From: Acetobacter orientalis
Lineage (GTDB): Bacteria > Pseudomonadota > Alphaproteobacteria > Acetobacterales > Acetobacteraceae
Direction of reading: 5' to 3'
Length of the DNA stretch: 64,000 nucleotides
NCBI RefSeq assembly: GCF_000963965.1
Contig: NZ_BAMX01000003.1
Location: forward strand, 42,419 to 106,418
This document shows positions 19,528-29,187 of this stretch, one piece after another. The first letter of the stretch is position 1. The number at the start of each line of letters is the position of its first letter. A program made the translations under genes and the position numbers. The notes beneath the pieces were generated by a model. That model was not told the origin of the DNA. It worked only from the letters and a program-made list of their open reading frames with translations, and did no database searches.

Positions 19528-20748
19528 ATGCTGTTAGGGCTGGCCATTTTTTCTGCCCTTATCTGGGTTGGACTTATCTTTTTTCACGGCAAATTCTGGC
19601 AGGGCGGCCCTATTCTGCGCCCTGCACCGCCTACCCCCAACGTGGCCGATATTGCACCAGAGGTCACGGTTGTTATTCCCGCCCGTGATGAGGCAGAAGC
19701 GATTGAAACCGCCCTCTCCTCTCTCCTCACACAAGATTACCCCGGCAAGCTGTCGCTTATATTAGTCAACGACCGCAGCGAAGATGAAACCGGCGCCTTG
19801 GCCCGGGCCTTGCCAGACCCCCTTAACCGCCTAACCGTACTAGACGGCGCAGACCCCGCGCCGGGTTGGAGTGGTAAACTCTGGGCGGTTTCTCAAGGCG
19901 TTGCAGAAGCCAACCGCCAAAGCCCCGCACAAAATGGATATGTACTGCTAACCGATGCCGATATTGTGCATGCCCCAGCCCATATCTCCACCCTTGTCGC
20001 CAAAGCCCAGACCGATGCCCTGCATATGGTCTCTGAAATGGTGGAACTTCAATGCGAAAGCCTCGCTGAGCGCGCGCTGGTGCCAGCTTTTGTGTTCTTT
20101 TTTGCCCTGCTTTACCCCTTTGCCAAGGTCAATAACCCAGCCAGCCGCACGGCCGGTGCCGCAGGCGGCACCATTTTACTGCGGCGCGACACATTGGCAG
20201 AAATTGGCGGCATAGAAGCCTTACGCGGTGCGTTAATTGATGACTGCACACTAGCCACGTGCGTTAAGCAAGCGGGCGGGCGGCTCTATCTTGGGCATTC
20301 CTGCCTCGCTAAATCCATACGCCCCTACCCCAACGCCCAAGATGTATGGAACATGATTGCCCGCACAGCCTATGTGCAGTTGCATTTTTCACCCATTTTG
20401 TTGGTTTTAACCGTTATAGCCATGGGGGTTGTTTGGGTTATGCCCAGCCTTTTGGCGGTTTTTGGGCATGGGCCAGCACGTTGGGTGGGGCTTGTAACAT
20501 GGGCTGTCTCTGTGGCCTCTTTTTTACCAACCCTGCGCCGTTTTCGGCTCTCGCCACTATGGGCGTTAACACTCCCGTTTGTCGCAGTTTTCTATACAGC
20601 CGCCACCATTGGTTCTGCCATAAACCACTACCGTGGGCGTGGTGTCGTCTGGAAAAACCGTGCCTACCGTGAGGCCATACCCAATGCTGGCAGGGTTGAT
20701 GTGCAGGCAGACCAAGAGCCGCACCACCAAAAAACACAGTCCAACTAA
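19528..20748 (+). CDS. hpnB: Hopanoid-associated glycosyltransferase HpnB
   Basis: A membrane GT2-type enzyme of 406 aa: an N-terminal helix (LLGLAIFSALIWVGLIFF), a catalytic domain with VTVVIPARDEAEAIETAL, NDRSEDET and LTDADIVHAP (DxD type), then several C-terminal helices from about 280. The AAGGTILLRRDTLAEIGGIEALRGALIDDCTLA block is characteristic of HpnB. It lies directly behind hpnA in the expected order and ends at a terminator. Confidence 0.92.
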   Translation: MLLGLAIFSALIWVGLIFFHGKFWQGGPILRPAPPTPNVADIAPEVTVVIPARDEAEAIETALSSLLTQDYPGKLSLILVNDRSEDETGALARALPDPLNRLTVLDGADPAPGWSGKLWAVSQGVAEANRQSPAQNGYVLLTDADIVHAPAHISTLVAKAQTDALHMVSEMVELQCESLAERALVPAFVFFFALLYPFAKVNNPASRTAGAAGGTILLRRDTLAEIGGIEALRGALIDDCTLATCVKQAGGRLYLGHSCLAKSIRPYPNAQDVWNMIARTAYVQLHFSPILLVLTVIAMGVVWVMPSLLAVFGHGPARWVGLVTWAVSVASFLPTLRRFRLSPLWALTLPFVAVFYTAATIGSAINHYRGRGVVWKNRAYREAIPNAGRVDVQADQEPHHQKTQSN

Positions 20749-20767
20749 AACACCCAGCCCACCGAAC

Positions 20768-20796
20768 AAAAGGGAGCCAAAATGGCTCCCTTTTTT
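20768..20796 (+). terminator. Terminator after hpnB
   Basis: AAGGGAGCC and GGCTCCCTT arms around a five-base loop and a T run. The A-rich flank makes it usable from the convergent YegP-like gene as well. Confidence 0.9.
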
Positions 20797-20819
20797 AGCG
20801 AAACACCGTGCTGCTTGCC

Positions 20820-21155
20820 TTAGTGCGTTAGGTCGTGCAGTACGGCTTCGGCAGCGGCTTTTTTTACGGCTTCAATGCCTTTTTCGCGCCCGGCTTCACT
20901 CTCATACTGCTCACTAGTGCCAATCACCTCACCATTGCGGGCTTTTAGGTTAAAAAACGCCTTGCCAGCGTGGCTGGTCTTACGCTCAAAGCGGGCATCT
21001 TCTGGGGCATTGTGCCGCACAGATTCAATACCATGCTCGGCGCTGGCTTTTTGCTTGTAGCCTTCGCTGGCCAGAATAATTTCGCCATTGGCGGCTTTCA
21101 AACGAAAGCGGAACTCACCTGCTTTATCTTTGAATACTTCGAATTTTGCAGCCAT
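20820..21155 (-). CDS. YegP-like DUF1508 protein
   Basis: A 111-aa protein made of two tandem DUF1508 repeats: FEVFKDKAGEFRFRLKAANGEIILASEGYKQKASAEHGIESVR and the second FERKTSHAGKAFFNLKARNGEVIGTSEQYESEAGREKGIEAVK. YegP-type proteins are small beta-rich proteins of unknown role. It is on the opposite strand to the hopanoid genes and separates hpnAB from hpnCDE-shc-hpnG. Confidence 0.9.
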   Translation of the reverse strand: MAAKFEVFKDKAGEFRFRLKAANGEIILASEGYKQKASAEHGIESVRHNAPEDARFERKTSHAGKAFFNLKARNGEVIGTSEQYESEAGREKGIEAVKKAAAEAVLHDLTH

Positions 21156-21344
21156 TTTACGAGAATCCCTGCGTTGTTTACCAATACAGAACCAGTTAAC
21201 ACCGCAATAGTGTCAGAAATCAGTTAAAGAAGACACTATAAATTCTTACCATATATCAGCCCACTAACGGCAGGAGTAGGCAGCAGCCAGAAGAGGGTGT
21301 AAAGGAAGCGGTCAAATGACCGCCCACACCACATAGAGTTAGGC

Positions 21345-22205
21345 ATGACTGAAACAGTATCTGTATGGGGCAAAGCCGACGCCTCCTCCGGGAAAGGCGC
21401 TTCGGACGAAAACTTTCCGGTTGGCTCGTTTTTACTCAGCAAAGAGTTGCGCCCGCACGTTCATGCCTATTATGCGTATGCCCGCACGGTTGATGACATT
21501 GCAGACAGCGAAACCCTAAGCCCAGAAGACAAACTGGCGCGCCTTAACGCCATGGAAGAAGTCTTGCTGGGCACGCGCGAGCCCATTAACCGGCCAGACG
21601 CCATGAGTGCCGCCACACTACGCACCAGCCTGCAGCAAACCGGCGTACCGTTTGAAACCGCAACAGACCTGTTAGTCGCCTTTCGCGACGACTCTCGCGG
21701 GACAGACTACAAAAACTGGCAAGACCTGCTGCATTACTGCAAATATTCAGCCAACCCTGTGGGCCGTTTTCTCATAGACCTGCACAAAGAAACCTCAGCA
21801 TCTTACGCAGCGTCTGACGCGCTCTGTACGTCTTTGCAAGTGCTCAACCACTTGCAAGACTGCCAAAAAGACCTGCGCATACTTAAACGCTGCTACCTGC
21901 CAACAGACATGCTTAAACTGGCTGGCGCTTCAGAATCTGATCTGGAAGATGGCCGTACCCCCCCGCGCCTGCGCCGCGTGTTTAATAACCTGCTTGATGC
22001 GGTAGATGACCTGAACAAGCAGGCCACAACGCTGCCCGCTTACATGAAAAGCCGCCGTTTTCGTATGGAATGCGCAGCCATTGTAGAACTGGCCCACCGC
22101 CTAACCCTACGCCTTAGGCGGCAAGACCCCCTAGCTGGGCGTGTAGCATTAACCAAAACAGATGCCACGCATGCAGCCCTTGCGGCCCTGCGCGTATGGT
22201 CTTGA
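21345..22205 (+). CDS. hpnC: Hydroxysqualene synthase HpnC
   Basis: HpnC converts presqualene diphosphate to hydroxysqualene, the second step of the three-enzyme squalene route. The 286-aa protein has the squalene/phytoene synthase fold with two aspartate-rich sites: AYYAYARTVDDIADSETLSPE and LNHLQDCQKDLRILKRCYLP. The DCQKD form of the second motif is typical of HpnC. It heads the hpnC-D-E-shc-G run. Confidence 0.93.
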   Translation: MTETVSVWGKADASSGKGASDENFPVGSFLLSKELRPHVHAYYAYARTVDDIADSETLSPEDKLARLNAMEEVLLGTREPINRPDAMSAATLRTSLQQTGVPFETATDLLVAFRDDSRGTDYKNWQDLLHYCKYSANPVGRFLIDLHKETSASYAASDALCTSLQVLNHLQDCQKDLRILKRCYLPTDMLKLAGASESDLEDGRTPPRLRRVFNNLLDAVDDLNKQATTLPAYMKSRRFRMECAAIVELAHRLTLRLRRQDPLAGRVALTKTDATHAALAALRVWS

Positions 22206-22278
22206 GGTTTCCCCCCGCGGCAACTTCTGTAAAAAAGACCCAACTTTGATAGACAATAAACCAACAGGTGGAAAACGC

Positions 22279-23169
22279 GTGACAGCTGAAGACATCCAGA
22301 CGCATGACAAGCCAACCCCGCTTGGGTGCGACCCGGCCGATCTGGCATGGGTTGAAAGCACTGTAAAACAGGCCGGTACGTCCTTTGCGGCTGGCATGCG
22401 TATTCTGCCCCCCATGCGCCGCTACGGCATGTATGCCATTTATGCGTTTTGCCGCGTAGTCGATGATATTGCCGATGGCTCAGCCCCCATGCCAGAACGC
22501 AAAGCAGCGCTTGAGACATGGCACACCCGCATTGCCGCCTTGTACGAAGGCGAAGCCCAAGACCCGCTAGAGCGCGTGCTGCTGGCAACTATCCGCTTCT
22601 TCTCCCTCCGTCAGGCAGATTTTGATGCCGTGATTGACGGCATGATTATGGATGCCGAAAACACCATTGTTGCCCCAGACGAAAAAACGCTGGATCTATA
22701 CTGCGACCGCGTAGCCTCTGCTGTAGGCCGCCTGTCTGTGCGTATTTTTGGAGATAGCTCAGACGAGGCCGACAAAGTGGCCCTGCACCTTGGCCGTGCA
22801 TTGCAGCTTACCAATATTCTGCGCGACATTGCAGAAGATGCCGCCCGTGGCCGCCTCTACCTCCCATCAGACCTGCTTAACCGCTTTAACGTACCCCTAG
22901 ACCCCGTTAAGGCGCTGTCTGCACCGGGGCTGGAAGATGTCGCCCGCATTCTGGCGGCCCGTGCGCAAGACCATTTCCGTAAGGCGTTTGCCACCATGCG
23001 CAACTGCCAGCCCAAAGCCATGCTGCCTGCCCGTATTATGGGGGCTAGTTACGAGGCTATTCTGGTTGCGTTGCGTAAAAGAGGGTGGGCAAACAACGTC
23101 TTGCTGGCACGCCCACAGACCTCTACCGCCACTAAACTCCTCTGGCTTGCAGCCTCTTACCTTCCATAA
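22279..23169 (+). CDS. hpnD: Presqualene diphosphate synthase HpnD
   Basis: HpnD joins two farnesyl diphosphates to presqualene diphosphate. The 296-aa protein shows YAIYAFCRVVDDIADG and LTNILRDIAEDAARGRLYLP, the two Mg-diphosphate binding sites in their HpnD form. The start is the GTG at 22279 behind AGGTGGA; the ORF runs upstream into hpnC, but that extension is not protein-like. It lies 73 bases after hpnC. Confidence 0.93.
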   Translation: MTAEDIQTHDKPTPLGCDPADLAWVESTVKQAGTSFAAGMRILPPMRRYGMYAIYAFCRVVDDIADGSAPMPERKAALETWHTRIAALYEGEAQDPLERVLLATIRFFSLRQADFDAVIDGMIMDAENTIVAPDEKTLDLYCDRVASAVGRLSVRIFGDSSDEADKVALHLGRALQLTNILRDIAEDAARGRLYLPSDLLNRFNVPLDPVKALSAPGLEDVARILAARAQDHFRKAFATMRNCQPKAMLPARIMGASYEAILVALRKRGWANNVLLARPQTSTATKLLWLAASYLP

Positions 23170-23194
23170 CTTTGAGTAAAGGGTAACCGAGTCT

Positions 23195-24493
23195 ATGGCA
23201 GGCACTCTGCATATTATTGGCGGCGGTATGGCTGGGCTTGCCGCCGCGGTTGAGGCCGCTGGCTGTGGCAAGCGCGTTATCGTGCACGAAGCAGGCCGCG
23301 CCTGCGGCGGGCGCGCCCGCTCTTACGAAGACCGCCAATTAGGCTGCCGTATTGATAACGGCAACCACATGCTGCTGTCTGCCAACAAAACCGTTTTTAG
23401 GTATCTGGCCTTTACCGGCGGCACAGACACCCTAACCGGCCCCGGTGCACCGCTTTTCCCCTTTGTTGATTTAGCCGAAGATGCCCGCTGGACGCTCGAC
23501 CTCTCGCGCGGCAAGGTGCCTTGGTGGGTCTTCCAACCGCACAAGCGTGTGCCAGATATGCGGGTTGTTGAACTCCGCAGCCTGCAAAACCTCATTAAAG
23601 CCAAAGGGGATACAACGGTTGCAGAGTGCCTGCTACCCGGTGCCCTCACCCGCCGCCTGCTTGAACCTTTAGCTATTTCTGCCCTTAATACCGCGTGTGA
23701 AACCGGTAGTGCGGCCCTGCTAGGTGCCGTTGTGCGCGAATCTCTCTCGCAGGGCGGTAACGCCTGTATTCCGTGGTACGCAAAAGAAGGGCTATCCGAA
23801 TCTCTGGTAGACCCTGCATTAAAGCACCTTGGCTTTATGCAAGTTGACGTACGCACCCAAAGCCGTATTGCCGGGCTAGATATTGAGCGTGGCCGCGTAA
23901 CGGCCCTCCATACCCCAGAAGGCCCACTGCCCCTAAGCGCAGATGACGCCATTATTCTGGCAGTACCCGCCCCCGTGGCCAGCAGCCTTTTGGCAGGCCG
24001 TGTGCCCGGCTTTAGCGCACCAGATGAGTTTGAGAGCATTCTCAACCTGCACTTCCGCTTAAACGAGGCCCCACAGCCTTTGGGCAGCTTTGCCCAAAGC
24101 GGCTTTATTGGGTTGGTTGGCAGCATTGCAGAATGGGTCTTTCTCAGAGACGATATTCTGTCTGTTACAGTCAGTGCCGCCAACCGCTTTGCCGCGCAAG
24201 ACCCAGACATATTAGCCCGCACCATCTGGCACGATGTACGCCGTGCCTGTGACCCGGTGCTCAAAACCGCCCTGCCCGCCACCCCCGCACACCAACGTGT
24301 GGTATGGGAAAAACGGGCAACATTTGCTGCCACACCGGCACAAAACCGCCTACGCCCCGGCCCTGCCACCGCACTCGTTAACCTTGCTTTGGCAGGAGAC
24401 TGGACGGCAACCGGTTTGCCCGCCACACTCGAAGGGGCCATGCGCTCCGGTGTGCAGGCTGTTTATACCCTTGGGCTACGCCGCCCAACCTAA
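23195..24493 (+). CDS. hpnE: Hydroxysqualene dehydroxylase HpnE
   Basis: An FAD-dependent amine-oxidase-fold enzyme of 432 aa that reduces hydroxysqualene to squalene. The N terminus carries the dinucleotide motif HIIGGGMAGLAAAVEAAGCGKRVIVHEA, followed by GGRARSYED and DNGNHMLLSAN, which place the flavin; the C terminus has LALAGDWTATGLPATLEGAMRSG, the flavin-binding end. It sits between hpnD and shc, as in other hopanoid clusters. Confidence 0.93.
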   Translation: MAGTLHIIGGGMAGLAAAVEAAGCGKRVIVHEAGRACGGRARSYEDRQLGCRIDNGNHMLLSANKTVFRYLAFTGGTDTLTGPGAPLFPFVDLAEDARWTLDLSRGKVPWWVFQPHKRVPDMRVVELRSLQNLIKAKGDTTVAECLLPGALTRRLLEPLAISALNTACETGSAALLGAVVRESLSQGGNACIPWYAKEGLSESLVDPALKHLGFMQVDVRTQSRIAGLDIERGRVTALHTPEGPLPLSADDAIILAVPAPVASSLLAGRVPGFSAPDEFESILNLHFRLNEAPQPLGSFAQSGFIGLVGSIAEWVFLRDDILSVTVSAANRFAAQDPDILARTIWHDVRRACDPVLKTALPATPAHQRVVWEKRATFAATPAQNRLRPGPATALVNLALAGDWTATGLPATLEGAMRSGVQAVYTLGLRRPT

Positions 24494-24550
24494 TACCCTG
24501 GCCAGAGCCTTCTGGCCCCAAACGCACAGAAGCAGAAAGGAATAGTCACC

Positions 24551-26521
24551 ATGGCCGCTGATGGCAGCGCTCTTTCCGATACCCCCCTCTCTCGGGAGAA
24601 CTTGGATCGTGCGGTAAAAAACGCCCACACCGCTCTGGGCAAGCATCAGCAACAAGACGGCCACTGGGTGTACGAACTCGAAGCCGACGCCACTATTCCA
24701 GCCGAATATGTTTTGCTGGAACATTATCTCGACCGCATTGATGACGCTCTGGAACAAAAGATCGGCAATTACCTGCGCCGCACCCAAAGCGAAGACCATG
24801 GCGGCTGGCCGCTCTACCATAATGGCAAATTCGATATCTCTGCCTCGGTCAAAGCCTATTTTGCGCTCAAAGCCATTGGGGACGACATAAACGCACCTCA
24901 TATGCGCCGCGCGCGTGAGGCCATTTTAGACCACGGCGGTGCAGAGCGCACCAACGTGTTTACACGCTGCCAGCTTGCCCTGTTTGGTGATGCCCCATGG
25001 CGCGCCACACCGGTTATGCCGATCGAGCTCATGCTGCTACCCCGTAAGGCGTTTTTCTCTGTCTGGAATATGTCTTACTGGTCGCGCACGGTTATTGCCC
25101 CACTGCTGGTGCTGGCAGCCCTTAAACCCGTTGCCATTAACCCCCGCCGCATTCATGTGCCCGAACTGTTTGTCACTCCGCCAGAGCAGGTAAAAGACTG
25201 GATCCGTGGCCCTTACCGCTCTGTATGGGGGCGTATGTTTAAAGGGCTGGATACGGTGCTGCGCCCCTTGCTGCCCCTTATTCCAACCACAACCCACGAA
25301 AAAGCTCTTAAAGCTGCCATAGACTTCATTGAACCCCGCCTAAACGGTGAGGACGGGCTTGGTGCCATCTACCCAGCCATGGCCAACGTGGTCATGATGT
25401 ACCGCGCCCTTGGCGTACCAGATGAAGACCCCCGCGCAGCAACAGCATGGAAAGCCGTGCAAAAGCTGCTGGTTATTAAAGACGATGAAGCCTATTGCCA
25501 GCCGTGCGTTTCCCCTATTTGGGATACGGGGCTGTCTGGCCATGCCATGATAGAAGCCGCTTCTGGCCCTAACGGCATAGAACCAGAAAAAACCCTTACC
25601 GAGCTACGCAAAGCCAGTGCATGGTTGCGGGATAAGCAAATTCTCAACGTTGAGGGCGACTGGGCCATTAACAAACCCGGCCTAGCGCCCGGCGGCTGGG
25701 CTTTTCAGTACGGTAATGACTACTACCCAGACGTAGATGACACAGCCGTTGTGGGCATGCTGCTCCACCGTGAGGGGGACGAAGCCAATGCAGAAGCCCT
25801 TGAGCGCGCCCGCCAGTGGATTATTGGCATGCAAAGCACCAATGGTGGCTGGGGTGCTTTTGATATTGATAACAATAAAGAGCTGCTCAACCACATTCCC
25901 TTCTCAGACCACGGCGCCCTGCTCGACCCCCCAACAGCAGACGTAACCGCACGTTGCGTTTCGTTTCTGGCGCAGCTTGGCCACCCAGAAGACCAACAGG
26001 TGATTGACCGCGGCATTGAGTACCTGCGTAAAGACCAAGAACAAGACGGCTCTTGGTTTGGCCGGTGGGGCACCAACTATGTTTACGGCACATGGTCTGT
26101 GCTGTGCGCCTTTAATGCAGCGGGCATCTCCCACGATGACCCCGCCGTTGTAAAAGCCGTTGAATGGCTCCGTTCGGTGCAACGCCCAGAAGGTGGCTGG
26201 GGAGAAGGCTGCGAATCTTACGAAGGCGGTGCACACGGCACGTACAGTGAAAGCCTGCCCTCTCAAACCGCATGGGCCGTGCTGGGCCTTATGGCTGCTG
26301 GCCGCCGCGATGACCCCGCCGTCGCCAAAGGTGTTGCGTGGCTTGCTAGCCAGCAGGACGACAACGGCGAATGGCACGAAGACCCGTATAATGCTGTCGG
26401 CTTCCCCAAGGTTTTCTACCTACGCTACCACGGTTACAAGCAGTTCTTCCCGCTTATGGCGTTGGCCCGCTACCGTAACCTTGAAAGCAGCAATACCCGC
26501 CGCGTAGCTTTCGGGTTTTAA
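24551..26521 (+). CDS. shc: Squalene-hopene cyclase
   Basis: Shc cyclises squalene to hopene and hopanol at the membrane face. The 656-aa protein has the catalytic DVDD motif at residues 394-397 (PDVDDTAVVGM) and many QW repeats such as QQDGHWVYELE, STNGGWGAFD, QEQDGSWFGRWG and RPEGGWGEGCESY, which stabilise the alpha/alpha barrels. Length is normal. A strong AGAAAGGA precedes the ATG. hpnG starts 3 bases after the stop. Confidence 0.97.
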   Translation: MAADGSALSDTPLSRENLDRAVKNAHTALGKHQQQDGHWVYELEADATIPAEYVLLEHYLDRIDDALEQKIGNYLRRTQSEDHGGWPLYHNGKFDISASVKAYFALKAIGDDINAPHMRRAREAILDHGGAERTNVFTRCQLALFGDAPWRATPVMPIELMLLPRKAFFSVWNMSYWSRTVIAPLLVLAALKPVAINPRRIHVPELFVTPPEQVKDWIRGPYRSVWGRMFKGLDTVLRPLLPLIPTTTHEKALKAAIDFIEPRLNGEDGLGAIYPAMANVVMMYRALGVPDEDPRAATAWKAVQKLLVIKDDEAYCQPCVSPIWDTGLSGHAMIEAASGPNGIEPEKTLTELRKASAWLRDKQILNVEGDWAINKPGLAPGGWAFQYGNDYYPDVDDTAVVGMLLHREGDEANAEALERARQWIIGMQSTNGGWGAFDIDNNKELLNHIPFSDHGALLDPPTADVTARCVSFLAQLGHPEDQQVIDRGIEYLRKDQEQDGSWFGRWGTNYVYGTWSVLCAFNAAGISHDDPAVVKAVEWLRSVQRPEGGWGEGCESYEGGAHGTYSESLPSQTAWAVLGLMAAGRRDDPAVAKGVAWLASQQDDNGEWHEDPYNAVGFPKVFYLRYHGYKQFFPLMALARYRNLESSNTRRVAFGF

Positions 26522-26524
26522 ACC

Positions 26525-27229
26525 ATGGCGGCAACGGCACATATTACCCCCACCAAGCCGGGCATTCTGGTTGGCCTTACGGCAGAAGCCAAGTTTATCC
26601 GGCAGGTTTTCCCGCATGCCGCTATTGCGGCCAGCGGGGCCACCAGTGCCGGTGCCAAGCGTGAGGCCGCACGGCTGGCAGCGTGCGGCGCAGATTGCCT
26701 GCTCTCTTTTGGGTTAGCCGCAGGGCTAGACCCTGCCCTGCCCGCTGGCACCATTATTGTGCCCGAAACCGTCTTGGCCTGGGGTACCACATATGTGTGC
26801 GACCCAACCTTGCGCCATATTTTGGGGTCTGGCCAAGCCAGCAGCGTAGGCGGCAGCCTGCTACACAGCGGCCACGTGGTGTTAGATGCTGGAGAAAAAG
26901 CCGCCCTTTTTGCACAATCTGGCAGTACGGCCTTAGATATGGAAAGCGGCTTTCTTGCCCGCGCAGCAGCAGATGCGGGGCTACCCTTTGCCGTACTGCG
27001 TGTGGTGTGCGACCCCGCAACCCGTACACTCCCACCAGTTGCCGGGGCCGTGCTCTCACCAGATGGTGGGTTGAATATTAAGGCGTTACTCAGCTCATTG
27101 TTGCGTAAGCCTACGCAAATTCCGGCCCTTATGGCACTGGGTAAAGATGCAAGCTTGGCCCGCAAAGCCATGCAGAACTTTCTGCAACAACAACGCACCT
27201 TGCAAGCGTTTGCGCGCTTAGCAAACTAG
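26525..27229 (+). CDS. hpnG: Adenosylhopane nucleosidase HpnG (phosphorylase-like)
   Basis: A 234-aa member of the MTA/SAH nucleosidase and PNP fold. It has GILVGLTAEAKFIRQVFP at the N terminus, DCLLSFGLAAGLDPALPAGTIIVPE, and TALDMESGFLARAAADAGLPFAVLRVVCDPA with the conserved ME pair. HpnG releases adenine from adenosylhopane, leading to ribosylhopane and then bacteriohopanetetrol. It is tightly coupled to shc. The gene for the preceding step (hpnH) is not in the window. Confidence 0.9.
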   Translation: MAATAHITPTKPGILVGLTAEAKFIRQVFPHAAIAASGATSAGAKREAARLAACGADCLLSFGLAAGLDPALPAGTIIVPETVLAWGTTYVCDPTLRHILGSGQASSVGGSLLHSGHVVLDAGEKAALFAQSGSTALDMESGFLARAAADAGLPFAVLRVVCDPATRTLPPVAGAVLSPDGGLNIKALLSSLLRKPTQIPALMALGKDASLARKAMQNFLQQQRTLQAFARLAN

Positions 27230-27588
27230 GCACTGCCCCCTTGGTGGCCCTTTGCAAAAACGGGCACCAAGGCGCACAGCTCTTACAGGCAGATGCTATA
27301 ACCCTGCCTTAGTGTACGTAAAGTTATAGCCTCTCCTCCTCCCCCCTCAGAACCTTCATTCTACGCATTAAACCGTATTACGGCTCCATACAGCCCACGC
27401 TGTACCCAGCCTTATAGCTGCGTGCCTTGAAATACGTTTTTGCGCCCATTCTATATGTTGCCTTATCGAAACATCTGACTTATTGTTTTGAATAAGGAAC
27501 ATTTAGGTAGTGCGGCGCACCACAGTCTGGCCACCTGCATTGCCTGCGCTTAACAGACTGTTTTTCAAGAATATTGCGGGATCACTGA
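27230..27588 (+). promoter_or_regulatory. 359-base region between hpnG and the amine oxidase operon
   Basis: No gene is visible. A bulged hairpin (CCTTGGTGGCCC/GGGCACCAAGG, 27239-27272) just after hpnG has no T run but may act in termination. A second dyad, GCTATAAC/GTTATAGC, lies at 27295-27330. The AT-richer stretch 27430-27510 probably holds the promoter of the downstream operon. Confidence 0.45.
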
Positions 27589-29187
27589 ATGCCACATGCT
27601 CATTCCCTTCCCCCTACGCGGCGGCAACTTTTAACCCGTATTGGTACGTTGGCCGGGAGTGCTGCCCTGTACCAAGCCATGACCACACTTGGCCACGCCG
27701 CAGGCACAGACTTTAAGGGCGCACCCAACCTGAAAGGGGCCAAAAAAGGCACCAAAGTTCTGGTTTTGGGGGCAGGCCTTGCGGGTATGCTTTCTGCCTA
27801 TGAACTGCGCAAAGCGGGCTATGATGTCCAAATTCTGGAATTCCAAACCCGTAGTGGTGGCCGTAACATCAGCCTTCGTGGCGGCGATACGGTAAAAGAG
27901 CTAGGTGGCGCCACGCAAAAAGTGGGTTTTGCGGCAGGTAACTATATCAACCCCGGCCCATGGCGTATTCCCTACCATCATCAAGGCCTGCTGCATTACT
28001 GTCAGGAATTTGGTGTTGAGCTAGAACCGTTTGTTGAGCTTAACCACAATAGCTGGCTGCATAGTTCTGGCGCGTTTGGTGGCAAAGCCGTGCGCTACCG
28101 CGAGTTTGCCTCAGACTTCACGGGCTTTACAGCAGAGCTGCTCTCTAAAGCCATTGACCAGCATAAGCTGGACGATTTTGCGACCCCAGATGAACGCGCA
28201 CACCTACAAAGTGCTATGAAAAGTTGGGGTGCTCTCGACAAAAATGGCGCTTATACCAAGGGTGACATCAGCTCTCTCCGCCGGGGTTTTGAGCGCCCAC
28301 AAGGTGGCGGCATTGATGGTGCTCCTATTCCATCCAGCCCCTTTGCGCGTGAAGAAGTGCTTAAATCCGGCCTATGGACATGGATGGCATTTCACGAGCG
28401 GCTAGACATGCAAACCACCATGTTCCAGCCCGTTGGCGGTATGGATCAAATTGGTAAAGGCTTTACCCGTCAGGTCAAAGACCTCATCACGCTCAACTGT
28501 AAGGTAACCGCCCTGCACCAGAGCGAGCAGGGTGTAACCGTTACCTATAACGATATGGCCAACGGTGGGGCTGTGCGCCAAACACAAGCAGATTATTGCG
28601 TCTGCACCATTCCCCTCTCGGTACTCTCCCAACTTGATGTGCAAGTGAGCGATGGCATGAAGGCGGCTATTCAGGCTGTGCCCTATGCCTCTTCTGTTAA
28701 AATGGGTCTCGAATTCAAACGCCGCTTCTGGGAAGAAGATGACCAGATTTACGGTGGGATCAGCTTTACAGACCAGCAGATCAGCCAAATCTCTTACCCA
28801 AGCCATGGCTACTTTAGCAAAGGCCCAGCCGTGCTCTTGGGCGGCTATATGTTTGGCCCCTCTGCCTACGACTTTGCCGGCATGACACCCCAAGAAAGGC
28901 TTGAACGGGCCTTGGCTCAAGGCATGGCCATTCACCCACAATACCGCAAAGAGTTTTCAAACGGTGTCAGCTTTGCCTGGAGCCGCGTACCCTGGACACT
29001 AGGCTGCTGCGCCATGTGGACAGAAGAGTCTCGCAAGACCCACTACAAAACGCTGTGCGGTGTTGATAACCGCGTTGTGCTGGCCGGTGAGCATGCCTCC
29101 TACATTGGCTGCTGGCAGGAAGGGGCCATTCTCTCTGCCCTAGACGCCGTAACCCGCTTGCATAAACGCGCTTTGGGAGCAGCCTAA
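27589..29187 (+). CDS. Tat-exported flavin-dependent amine oxidase/dehydrogenase
   Basis: A 532-aa flavoprotein of the monoamine-oxidase/L-amino-acid-oxidase superfamily. The N terminus has a twin-arginine signal (PPTRRQLLTRIGTLAGSAALYQ). Then come the FAD motif VLVLGAGLAGMLSAYELRKAGYDVQILE, the RSGGRN flavin loop, and the C-terminal VVLAGEHASYIGCWQEGAILSALDAV. Folded export with FAD fits Tat. The operon continues with cytochrome c and RidA, suggesting electrons pass to the cytochrome rather than to oxygen. The amine substrate is unknown. Confidence 0.85.
   Translation: MPHAHSLPPTRRQLLTRIGTLAGSAALYQAMTTLGHAAGTDFKGAPNLKGAKKGTKVLVLGAGLAGMLSAYELRKAGYDVQILEFQTRSGGRNISLRGGDTVKELGGATQKVGFAAGNYINPGPWRIPYHHQGLLHYCQEFGVELEPFVELNHNSWLHSSGAFGGKAVRYREFASDFTGFTAELLSKAIDQHKLDDFATPDERAHLQSAMKSWGALDKNGAYTKGDISSLRRGFERPQGGGIDGAPIPSSPFAREEVLKSGLWTWMAFHERLDMQTTMFQPVGGMDQIGKGFTRQVKDLITLNCKVTALHQSEQGVTVTYNDMANGGAVRQTQADYCVCTIPLSVLSQLDVQVSDGMKAAIQAVPYASSVKMGLEFKRRFWEEDDQIYGGISFTDQQISQISYPSHGYFSKGPAVLLGGYMFGPSAYDFAGMTPQERLERALAQGMAIHPQYRKEFSNGVSFAWSRVPWTLGCCAMWTEESRKTHYKTLCGVDNRVVLAGEHASYIGCWQEGAILSALDAVTRLHKRALGAA

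Noticed and set aside
23323..24441. 372-aa minus-strand ORF opposite hpnE
   Set aside because: Long antisense shadow in GC-rich coding sequence; the composition is serine/arginine-rich and shows no domain.
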